From: Nocardia sp. BMG51109
Lineage (GTDB): Bacteria; Actinomycetota; Actinomycetes; Mycobacteriales; Mycobacteriaceae
Assembly (NCBI RefSeq): GCF_000526215.1
Contig: NZ_JAFQ01000004.1
Span: forward strand, 8,184,001 to 8,248,000
Length of the DNA: 64,000 nucleotides
Direction: 5' to 3'
This document shows, piece after piece, positions 44,167 to 52,324 of the stretch; the first letter of the stretch is position 1; every line of letters begins with the position of its first letter. The translations under genes were made by a program, and so were the position numbers. The notes beneath the pieces are model-generated. The model did not search any database and was not told the DNA's origin. It worked only from the letters and a program-made list of their open reading frames with translations.

Positions 44167-45531
44167 TCAGTCGGCCGATCGCACGACTTGCCTCTGGGTC
44201 AGGCGCATCCGCACGCCCTTCGGCGTGGGAAGCTGCGTCAGTGCCATGGGGACCGGCCGGCCCGTCGACGATGACAGGCACCAGTGCGCCGTGATGGTGG
44301 CCAGGGCGAGCACGACCTCGGTCAGGCCGAACTGCTGGCCGATGCAGCTGCGCGCACCCGCCCCGAAGGGCAGATACGGCATGCGGTTCGGGGCGACGTC
44401 GACCCAGCGGTCGGGCACGAAATCGGCGGCGTTGTCGTACAGACCGGCACGCCGGTGGAGCAGATACGGGCTGACGGCGACCATCGTCCCGGCGGGCAGC
44501 AAGATCCCTTCGAGGCGAGTGTCTTCCGTGACCAGCCTGGTGACCAGCCACACCGGCGGGTACAGCCGCAGGGTCTCCGTCACCACGCGCCCGAGCAGCG
44601 GGAGCGCGGGCAGATCGCCGGGTGCGGCCGCACGCCCGCCGAGCACCGCGTCCACCTCGTCGTGTACGCGCCGCAGCACGTCCGGATTTCGGTCCAGCAG
44701 GTGCAATGCCCAGGTGATGCAGCCGGCGGAGGTCTCGGCACCGGCCAGGAAGAAGGTGAACACCTGGTCGATCAGTTCCTCGTCGGTGAAGGCCGTCACC
44801 GCGCCCGACCCGTCGAGATCCCGCGCCGACAGCAGCGACGACAACAGATCGCCGCCGTCGGCGCCGTCGGCGCGCCGGTCGGCGATCACCGATCCGGCCA
44901 GGTCGCGCACCCGTCGCGTGATCGCGGCGTAGCGGCGGTTGTCCGGCGTGGGCAGCCGGCTCACCGCGGGCGGCATCATGGTCCGGCGGAACAGGCCCCC
45001 CGCGATCTCGCCGAGATCGGCGGCGACCCGGCGGCGCACGGATTCGGGCACGGCCGTGGAGAACATGGTCTCGGTGGCGACCCCGAACGTCATCACCGAC
45101 ATCTCCGACCCCAGGTCGATGATCCGGCCCTCGTCCCAGGTCCGCACCGTCTCGGCGATCGCACTGGTCATGATCTCGGTGTAGCCGTGCATCCGCTGGG
45201 AGCGGAACGCCGGTTGGCACAGCCGGCGCTGGCGCCGATGCCTGCTGTGCGGGCAGGTGCCCAGGCCGTCGCCGGCGATCTCCCGGGAGCGGTCGTAGAA
45301 CGGGCCGCCCTTGTCGAAGGTCCGGTCGTCGGCGAGAATGAGCCAGGTCAGCGCCGGATCCGAGACGACGACCACCGATTGTGAGCCGACCCGGATCCGG
45401 CACATCGCACCCAGTTCCGGCAACGACGCCAGGAACGGCAGCGGATCGCGCAGCAGGCGGACCCCGTGCCCCAGGGCGGGCAGCCCACCCGGGACCACGG
45501 GGATGCCGTCCAGCATCGACGTCCGGCTCAT
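44167..45531 (-). CDS. Cytochrome P450
   Basis: The 454-residue P450 has the I-helix AGAETS, ExxR as ETLR and the haem loop FGAGARSCIG. It resembles the P450 half of the terpene synthase fusion at 1917-4451 in several blocks (DKGGPFYDR/DKGGPLFER, RRQRRLCQPAF/RTQRRHLQPAF, LRLYPPVW/LRMYPPAW). ATG 45531 with AAGGGA is chosen; the frame is open to 45663. It precedes the UbiA-type gene and is divergent from a TetR gene. It probably oxidises a terpenoid. Confidence 0.9.
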   Translation of the reverse strand: MSRTSMLDGIPVVPGGLPALGHGVRLLRDPLPFLASLPELGAMCRIRVGSQSVVVVSDPALTWLILADDRTFDKGGPFYDRSREIAGDGLGTCPHSRHRRQRRLCQPAFRSQRMHGYTEIMTSAIAETVRTWDEGRIIDLGSEMSVMTFGVATETMFSTAVPESVRRRVAADLGEIAGGLFRRTMMPPAVSRLPTPDNRRYAAITRRVRDLAGSVIADRRADGADGGDLLSSLLSARDLDGSGAVTAFTDEELIDQVFTFFLAGAETSAGCITWALHLLDRNPDVLRRVHDEVDAVLGGRAAAPGDLPALPLLGRVVTETLRLYPPVWLVTRLVTEDTRLEGILLPAGTMVAVSPYLLHRRAGLYDNAADFVPDRWVDVAPNRMPYLPFGAGARSCIGQQFGLTEVVLALATITAHWCLSSSTGRPVPMALTQLPTPKGVRMRLTQRQVVRSAD

Positions 45532-45640
45532 CCACGGTCCCTTCATCGAATCGCCCTTCACCGACCGGCATTCATCGACTCGGCATTCGACGGGCACCGT
45601 GGCGAACGACGTTGGGCCCCAATCGATCGCCCATCGGATG

Positions 45641-45656
45641 TACCATCGGAATGGTA
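45641..45656. promoter_or_regulatory. Candidate TetR operator TACCAT-N4-ATGGTA
   Basis: The 16-bp sequence TACCATCGGAATGGTA is a perfect 6+6 inverted repeat with a 4-bp centre. It lies in the 219-bp gap between the divergent P450 and TetR genes, the usual place for a TetR operator. Size and symmetry fit the family. Confidence 0.5.
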
Positions 45657-45750
45657 TCAACATCCAGATGCCGCGTGTATCCCGAGTCGGAAATCCCTAG
45701 GGGCTGAGCCGGGTTGGCGCATGGCGTTTCCCAGGGGAGTGAAGGACGCG

Positions 45751-46920
45751 ATGGCTCGTCTGACCAGGGCGGAGCGCCAGGACCGCACCCGGCACCGAGT
45801 GTTGGAGGCGGCCCGGGCCGAATTCGCCGAGAACGCCTTCCGCGGCGCGACCATCGACGGCATCGCGCATCGCGCCGGGGTGACCAGGGGCGCGGTCTAT
45901 TCCAATTTCCCGGGCAAGCGGGCGCTGTATCTCACCGTCCTGGCCCGGGAGGCGGAGAAGACCGCCGCCCCGGCCGGCCGCGATCCCGGCCGCACCCCGC
46001 AGGCCGCGGTCGAGGCGTTCGCCGACGCCTGGATGCAGCGGGTCCCCCGGTCCGCGCGGCACGGACGGCGGGGATCGGCGCGGCTGCGGTCGCCGATGCT
46101 GGGGATCGACCTGCTCCCCGAGATCACCACCGCGGACGATCTGCGCCGGCCCTTCACCCAACTGCTGAAGCTGGACGCCCTCCTGCTGGCCAGCGCCTTG
46201 CGAACGCTCGGCGAGCGGCGGTCCGGCTGGTCCGAACAGCTCGGCATCGCGGAAGCGCTGCTGACCACCCTCTACGGTGCCACGCAGTTGGCCTTCGCCG
46301 CACCGGATTTCGTCGAGTCGGCCGCGGTGCGCACGCTGTGCGGGCAAATGGCCGATTCGGCGCGCGACGGCGACTGTGCCGCCCGGATCCGGCTGCCCGG
46401 CCCGTCCGCCGCGTACGTATCCGATCCGTGGGCGGCGCCGGCCTGCACCGATCTGCTGCACCGGGCCCCGGCGAACCTCGACCCGCAGGTGATCGCGATC
46501 CTGGGTACCCACAAGCTCACCACCGCCGGGGATCTGCTGTCGAGCCTGCCGGCCGGCGCCGCGCTGACCGTCGCCATCGTCACCGAGAATGCCGCCGAAC
46601 TGGCGCCGCTGGCCCGGCTGGCCGTCTTGGACATCGGACGCGCGCTGCGGCACGCGTTCCCGCCCGCCGCGCTGGCGAATCTGCAGGTGGTCGTCGACGA
46701 GTCGGGTGCCGTCGCGGCCGCCTGCGGTATCGGCCCGGTGGACGACGCCACCGAATCGGCGGTCATCACGGCCAAGGGGCGCATCATCGTTCGCGCCCGG
46801 GGGCGCGGCGCCTGCCACGCGGCGGCCGACACCGTCCGGCGGGCCACCGACGGCGCCCCCGCCAACGTGATCGCCGACCCGTCGATCTACGGAGGCAATC
46901 TCTCCGGCTTCGGCGCCTGA
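45751..46920 (+). CDS. TetR-family regulator with extra C-terminal domain (paralogue)
   Basis: The 389-residue paralogue of the TetR at 38853-39956 has an HTH (RAEFAENAFRGATIDGIAHR then GAVYSNFPGKRALY), a ligand domain with SPMLGIDLLPEI, and the same extra C-terminal region (LTVAIVTENAAELAPLARLA, LQVVVDESGAVAAACGI, RGRGACHAAAD). ATG 45751 has AAGGA closely upstream. It is divergent from the P450-UbiA pair, which it probably represses. The extra domain may sense a ligand or redox state, but the cysteines are few. Confidence 0.86.
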   Translation: MARLTRAERQDRTRHRVLEAARAEFAENAFRGATIDGIAHRAGVTRGAVYSNFPGKRALYLTVLAREAEKTAAPAGRDPGRTPQAAVEAFADAWMQRVPRSARHGRRGSARLRSPMLGIDLLPEITTADDLRRPFTQLLKLDALLLASALRTLGERRSGWSEQLGIAEALLTTLYGATQLAFAAPDFVESAAVRTLCGQMADSARDGDCAARIRLPGPSAAYVSDPWAAPACTDLLHRAPANLDPQVIAILGTHKLTTAGDLLSSLPAGAALTVAIVTENAAELAPLARLAVLDIGRALRHAFPPAALANLQVVVDESGAVAAACGIGPVDDATESAVITAKGRIIVRARGRGACHAAADTVRRATDGAPANVIADPSIYGGNLSGFGA

Positions 46921-46928
46921 GCACGCGC

Positions 46929-46969
46929 CGACGTCCCGGCGGTGCGGCGATCCGCCCGCCGGGACGTCG
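46929..46969. terminator. Hairpin between convergent TetR and NRPS genes
   Basis: A 14-bp perfect stem (46929-46942 with 46956-46969) encloses a 13-base loop. It lies 9 bp after the TetR stop and before the NRPS stop at 47018. It probably acts as a bidirectional terminator. Confidence 0.65.
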
Positions 46970-46971
46970 TA

Positions 46972-47019
46972 TTCGTGCGTCAACGGTGTTCGTGCGTCGG
47001 TGTTCGTGCGTCAACGGTC
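46972..47019. repeat. Short direct repeats TTCGTGCGTC
   Basis: TTCGTGCGTC occurs three times at 14-18 bp intervals, the outer copies followed by AACGGT. The last copy reaches the stop codon of the NRPS gene on the other strand. Confidence 0.7.
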
Positions 47020-50000
47020 AGAAATGGTAAGTGGCACAACCAACTCGGATGCCCGCGCCCACACTGACGATCAACCCGATATCTCCCCCGCGGACCAGCC
47101 CCGCCTCCCGGCAGTGCCGCAGCGCCAGCGGCACCGACGAGGTGAACAGGTCCGCGTCGGCGGTGACGTCGACGATCCGGCCGCGGGGCACGTCGAGCCG
47201 GTCGGCGAACTCGTCGAGGAATCCGGCCGAGATCTGCGGCGCGCAGATCACGGCGAAATCGGCGAGCGGGCGGCCGAGCCGGTCGAGAAATTCCGTGACC
47301 GTCTCGTCGAGGTATTTCAGGTAGCGGTCGTGCACGTCCTGGGCGACGCGGACCTCGAGGCCGACGTCGGCGAGGATGCGGGAGTAGGAGCTCACCGCCT
47401 CGAGTTCCTCGGGGTAGGTGGCGAAGTGGAACTCGCCGAATCCGGATTCGTCGTCGGACTCGGCCAGCAGCATCGCCGAACCCACGTGCGCGATTCCGCG
47501 GCGTTCGAGCGGGCGGCCGGGCCGGTCCGGATCCGCCTCCGCCGCGACGACCAGTCCCGCCCGGATCGACCCGGCTCCGATCGCCGCCGAGACGACATCG
47601 CAGGCCTCCAGGAATCCGGCCGCACCGTCGATGAGGTCGCAGGCGAGCGTTCCGTCGTCGGTCGGCCGGTCGGGATCGTCGTTGATCGCCAGGTCGGCGG
47701 CGATGAACGTGGCCGTCGCCGGTTCGACCATGTACTCGTCGCGAAATGTCCCGGCGTACAACAGCAGTCCGATATCCGACTTCGCGACGGTGGAGCGGTC
47801 CAGGCAGTCGGCGGCCGCCGCCACCGCGAGGGCGACCGCGGTCTGCTCGCCGCGCGGCGACGCCGTTCCGAGCCCGTCGACCCGCACCCGCGCGCGGCGC
47901 GGTGGCGCGGCCCGGGACGGTGCGGGCTCGGTGGCGTGCCCATTCCCGTTGCCGTCGTTGCGGAGCCGGTCCGGCAGACCGTCGAAGGTGTACAGCGCCG
48001 CGCCGATGGTCTGCCCGGAGCCGGTGATACCGAACAGCATACGATCGCCCGGCACCAGCCGGCCCTGCTGGACGAGATCGTTGATCGCTACGAAATGCGT
48101 TGTGGAGGCGGTATTTCCGCGATGTTCCAGATTGCAGATCGTATTGTCCGGATGCGAGACCGTCCGGCCGAACAGCCGGTTGATCGTCGTCGACGCGTCG
48201 CGGATGGACGCCTCGGACGTCTGGTGCATCAGGATGTGATCGACCGATTCCGGCGACCAGCCGTGCCCGTCCAGCAGGCCCGTCGCGAAGGGCACGGACT
48301 TGCGCACCGCCACCGCGGTCTGCTCGACGGCCTTGGTGTGCATGATCGCGCCGCCGTGCGGCTGATCGGTCCGCTTGCCGATGCACAGCCGGGAGTACTT
48401 GGCGAGGGTCCGCAGCCGCAGGTCGTGGAAGCCGACCGCCGCGCTGTCCGAACGCTCCAGGATGACGGCCGCGCCCGCGTCGCCGACGGTGAGACAGGCC
48501 AGCCGATCGTCGAGGAAGTCGGTGATCTCGTGCTGCGCCGTGCGGGCGATATGCGAGATGTACTCGCCGCTGACCACCATCGCGGTGCGCACGAGGCCCT
48601 GCCGCAGATACTGGTCGGCCAGCCAGATCCCGGTGAACATTCCGGCGCAGGCGTTGGAGACGTCGAAGGTCAGGGCGTTGTCCATGCCGAGTGCCGCGCG
48701 CAGCCGCAGCGACATGCTCGGCTCGTAGACGAATCGGTCGTCCGGGCCCTCCACCCGGGAGATGTTGGTGCAGATGAGCAGGTCGATATCGCGCCGGGCA
48801 TGGCGGGAGCGGTCCAGGCAGCGCTCGGCCGCCGCGGTGGCCAGATCGGAGCTGAACTGTCCCGGCTCCACCACCCGGCGGGTCCGGATCCCGGTGAGCT
48901 GTTCGAGCGGGACCTCGACCTGCCGATCGCAGCCGCCGACGACGTCGTCGGTCGACAGCACCTGCTCGGGCAGGTAGACGCCGATGCTGTCGATAACGGT
49001 GTTGCCCGGCAGCAGATTTCGCTCGATGGCCGGCCGCTCGGCCGGTCTCTCGGCGGGTCGCTCGGCGGTCTCCTCCCGTACCGGTTGTTCCTGCGCGGCA
49101 GGTATTTCCGAGACGACGACCGCATCCGCGATCGCCGCGACGGTCCGGTGCCGGAACACGATCTCCGGGGTCAGTTCCATCCCCCGCTCCCGCGCCTCGG
49201 CGCAGACCTGCATGATCTGGGTCGAGGTGCCGCCGAGTTCGAAGAAGTCGTCGCCGATGCCCACCCGGTCGACGCCCAGCGCCGCCTGCCACAGTTCGGC
49301 GAGGACGGCGTCGGTGTCGTCGCGCGGCGGCCGGTAACCGGCGGCCAGGTCGGGACGGGCCGTATCCGGTTGCGGCAGCGCCCGCTCGTCCCGCTTGCCG
49401 TTGGCGGTGGTGGGGATGCGCTCGAGGGTGACGAATCGGCCCGGCAGCATGGCGTCGGGCAGGCTGCGCTGCAACAGGGTTCGCAGATCGGCCGGGCGCG
49501 GCGGGGCCGCCGGATCGACCGGGACGACGTAGGCCACCAGGCCGGCGCCCCCGCCGTCGGTGCGGACGACCACCGCGGCCTCGCTGACGGTGGAACTCGC
49601 GACGAGGGCGGCCTCGATCTCCGCCGGCTCGATCCGCACACCGCGGATCTTCACCTGACTGTCGGAGCGCCCGCCGTATTCGACGGCTCCGTCGGGCCGG
49701 TACCGGGCCAGATCGCCGGTCCGGTACAGGATGCCGTCCCGGTCGCCGTCGTTCGCGTCCGGGTCGCGCACGAACCGCTGCGCGGTCAGTTCCGGCCGGC
49801 CGACGTAGCCCTCGGCCACCCCGATGCCGCCGATGTAGAGCTCCCCGGTCACGCCGACGGGGCAGGCGACCATGTCGCGGTTGAGGATTCGGATCCGGGT
49901 GTTGGCGATCGGGTGGCCGATCGGCACGACCGGATCGCGGTCTCCGCGTACGCAATCGAAGGACGTCACGTCGATGGCGGCCTCGGTGGGCCCGTACAGA

Positions 50001-52324
50001 TTGTGCAGGCTCGCCGGGAGCGTGCTGAAGAACTCGTTGCGCAGATCGGCCGTCAGGGCCTCGCCGCTGGTGATGACCCGGCGCAGCCCCGTGCAGCGCG
50101 AGGCGCCCGGGTCGGACAGGAAGGTGCGCAGGATCGAGGGGACGAAATGCACCACGGTGATGCCTTCGGCGATGATCGTCTCGACCAGATAGGCGCCGTC
50201 CTGGTGGCCGTCGGGTTCGGCGACGACCACCCGGGCGCCGGCGAGCAAGGGCCAGAACAACTCCCACACCGAGACGTCGAAGTTGGCCGGCGTCTTGTGC
50301 AGTACCGAATCGCCGTCCGAGAGCGGATAGGCGTCCTGCATCCACAGCAGCCGGTTGGCGATGCCCCGGTGGGTGTTCTGCGCGCCCTTCGGGGTTCCGG
50401 TCGATCCGGACGTGAACATCACGTAGGCGATGTCGTCGGGGCTCACCGCGTTCGCGGCGGAATCCCACGGCGGCACCGGTTCCCGGCTCTCGGCGGCATC
50501 GGCGAACAGCATCGAGAACTCGCTGGGCAGCCCCGCCGACGAGGCCCGGTCGGTCAGCCACACGGTGACCGCGGCCTCCGTGCCGATCGTGCGCAGCCGC
50601 TGCGCCGGATGGCGGGGATCGACCGGGAGGAAGGCGGCGCCGGTCAGCAGCACCGCATAGGCGGCGACCACCGACATCTCCGACCGGTGCAGGGCGATGC
50701 CCACCACCGCGCCCGGGCCGGCGCCGACCCCCCGCAGCCGGGCGGCCAGGCGCTCGGCACGCCGTTGCAGCTCTTGGTAGCTGAGGTGCCGGCCGCGGAA
50801 GGTCACGGCGGTGCGATCGGGGGTGCGCCGCACCTGTTCGGTGATCAGCGAATGCAGGCGGTGGTCGCGGAAGCGGTCGTCCCGGGTGTCGTTCCAGCGG
50901 GCCTGATCCGCCCGCTCGGCCTCGGTCAGGATCGGGATCCGGCCGATCGGCAGGTCGGGGTCGTCGACCGCACCGGCCGCCAGGGTCCGCAGGTGATCGG
51001 CGAACCGGCCGATGGTCTCGGTGTCGAACAGGTCGGTGTTGTACTGCAAACCCACCGACAGCGTGCTCTCCCGCTCGGCGACCTGGACCATCAGGTCCAG
51101 CGGCGCGCCGCCCTGCCGGATGGTGACCGGCTCGAGGTCGAGCGCCCCGTCCGGTAGCTCGGCGGTCAGCGCACCGGTCGAGGAGCGCGAGGTCTCCCAG
51201 GCGAAGAACACCTGGTACACCGGTGGATAGGCCGGATCACGCACGGGCTCGAGCTGTTCGGCCAGCAGCGGGAACGGATAGTCCTGGTGGTCGATCGCCT
51301 CCAGCACCGTGCGGCGGGTCCGTTGCAGCAGCGTCCGGTAGCTCGGGTTGTCGCTCAGATCCGAACGCAGCGCGACGGCGTTGATGAAATAGCCGATCAT
51401 CCGGTCCGCGCCCGGCATCGCCCGATGGGCCGTCGGTGATCCGATGATGACGTCGTCGCTGCCCGAATAGCGGTGCAGCAGTGCGATATACGCCGCCAGC
51501 ACGGTGATCTGCAGCGTGACGCCCTCGTCCCGGGCGATCCGGCGCAGCGCGGCGGTCTGCGCCTCGTCCACCTCGAACCGGTGCGTCCGGCCGTCGAAGG
51601 TCTGCACGACCGGACGCGGGCGGCGGCCGGGCAGTTCGAGGTGCGGCAGTTCACCGGACAGCCGGGCCTCCCAGTAGTCCTCGAGTGCCCGGCCGCGGTC
51701 GCTGTGCAGCAGATCCTGTTGCCACCGAATGTGATCCGCGTACGAATGCGTGATCGGCGGCAGCGGGTGGGACGGATCGGCGTACAGCGTGCTGAGCTCC
51801 GCGAGCAGGATGTCGAACGACCAGAAGTCGATGACGATGTGCGGAACGGCGATGACCAGCAGGTGGTGCCGCGGGTCCAGCCGCAGGACGGTCACGTCGA
51901 GCAGGGGTGCGGCTTGCAGGTCGACGTGCCGGTCGAGGGTGTCGTCCAGCCACCGGTCCCGCCGGGCCACGTCCCAGTCGGAGGCGTCCACGACGTGCAA
52001 CGGCACGTGCGCCCGGGGCAGGACGACGGCCCGCGGCCTGCCGTTCACGTCGCGGTATTCGGTGCGCAGCGTCTCGTGGCGGGCGACGAGTGCGTCCAGG
52101 GCGGCCGCCAGCCTGCGATGCTCGAAGACTCCGCGAATGCGGCCCGCGTACAGCAGGTTGTAGGAGGCGCTGTCGGGAGCCAGCCGCGAATGCAGCCACA
52201 GTCCGCGCTCACCGTGTGACAGATCGCGTTCGATGGGTCGGGATGCGCGCTCCTGTAACAATTTTCGTAGCAACGCGCGTTTATCGTCCGCGTCGAATTC
52301 GGACGTGTCCAGCTGAACAGTCAT
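47018..52324 (-). CDS. NRPS module (C-A-T) fused to two ketosynthase-III-like domains
   Basis: The gene encodes 1768 residues. The condensation domain (core PHIVIDFWS, about 163) keeps the catalytic His and Asp. The adenylation domain (FTSGSTGTPKG, about 640; YGPTEAAIDV) has specificity residues I read as D-V-W-H-I-S-L-I-D-K, close to the serine code DVWHxSLxDK. The carrier has GGTST (about 1033). From about 1108 a KSIII-like domain shows Cys in NACAG (about 1226), His in MHQT (about 1366) and Asn in RGNTAST (about 1406). From about 1480 a second KSIII-like domain has DGAAG for the Cys site and APQIS for the His site, so it looks catalytically dead. ATG 52324 overlaps the PKS stop as ATGA. 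No thioesterase or reductase is present. Confidence 0.9.
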   Translation of the reverse strand: MTVQLDTSEFDADDKRALLRKLLQERASRPIERDLSHGERGLWLHSRLAPDSASYNLLYAGRIRGVFEHRRLAAALDALVARHETLRTEYRDVNGRPRAVVLPRAHVPLHVVDASDWDVARRDRWLDDTLDRHVDLQAAPLLDVTVLRLDPRHHLLVIAVPHIVIDFWSFDILLAELSTLYADPSHPLPPITHSYADHIRWQQDLLHSDRGRALEDYWEARLSGELPHLELPGRRPRPVVQTFDGRTHRFEVDEAQTAALRRIARDEGVTLQITVLAAYIALLHRYSGSDDVIIGSPTAHRAMPGADRMIGYFINAVALRSDLSDNPSYRTLLQRTRRTVLEAIDHQDYPFPLLAEQLEPVRDPAYPPVYQVFFAWETSRSSTGALTAELPDGALDLEPVTIRQGGAPLDLMVQVAERESTLSVGLQYNTDLFDTETIGRFADHLRTLAAGAVDDPDLPIGRIPILTEAERADQARWNDTRDDRFRDHRLHSLITEQVRRTPDRTAVTFRGRHLSYQELQRRAERLAARLRGVGAGPGAVVGIALHRSEMSVVAAYAVLLTGAAFLPVDPRHPAQRLRTIGTEAAVTVWLTDRASSAGLPSEFSMLFADAAESREPVPPWDSAANAVSPDDIAYVMFTSGSTGTPKGAQNTHRGIANRLLWMQDAYPLSDGDSVLHKTPANFDVSVWELFWPLLAGARVVVAEPDGHQDGAYLVETIIAEGITVVHFVPSILRTFLSDPGASRCTGLRRVITSGEALTADLRNEFFSTLPASLHNLYGPTEAAIDVTSFDCVRGDRDPVVPIGHPIANTRIRILNRDMVACPVGVTGELYIGGIGVAEGYVGRPELTAQRFVRDPDANDGDRDGILYRTGDLARYRPDGAVEYGGRSDSQVKIRGVRIEPAEIEAALVASSTVSEAAVVVRTDGGGAGLVAYVVPVDPAAPPRPADLRTLLQRSLPDAMLPGRFVTLERIPTTANGKRDERALPQPDTARPDLAAGYRPPRDDTDAVLAELWQAALGVDRVGIGDDFFELGGTSTQIMQVCAEARERGMELTPEIVFRHRTVAAIADAVVVSEIPAAQEQPVREETAERPAERPAERPAIERNLLPGNTVIDSIGVYLPEQVLSTDDVVGGCDRQVEVPLEQLTGIRTRRVVEPGQFSSDLATAAAERCLDRSRHARRDIDLLICTNISRVEGPDDRFVYEPSMSLRLRAALGMDNALTFDVSNACAGMFTGIWLADQYLRQGLVRTAMVVSGEYISHIARTAQHEITDFLDDRLACLTVGDAGAAVILERSDSAAVGFHDLRLRTLAKYSRLCIGKRTDQPHGGAIMHTKAVEQTAVAVRKSVPFATGLLDGHGWSPESVDHILMHQTSEASIRDASTTINRLFGRTVSHPDNTICNLEHRGNTASTTHFVAINDLVQQGRLVPGDRMLFGITGSGQTIGAALYTFDGLPDRLRNDGNGNGHATEPAPSRAAPPRRARVRVDGLGTASPRGEQTAVALAVAAAADCLDRSTVAKSDIGLLLYAGTFRDEYMVEPATATFIAADLAINDDPDRPTDDGTLACDLIDGAAGFLEACDVVSAAIGAGSIRAGLVVAAEADPDRPGRPLERRGIAHVGSAMLLAESDDESGFGEFHFATYPEELEAVSSYSRILADVGLEVRVAQDVHDRYLKYLDETVTEFLDRLGRPLADFAVICAPQISAGFLDEFADRLDVPRGRIVDVTADADLFTSSVPLALRHCREAGLVRGGDIGLIVSVGAGIRVGCATYHF

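Noticed and set aside
47000..51157. 1385-codon plus-strand frame opposite the NRPS
   Set aside because: It has antisense-shadow composition with no recognisable motif; the minus strand encodes well-defined NRPS and KSIII domains.
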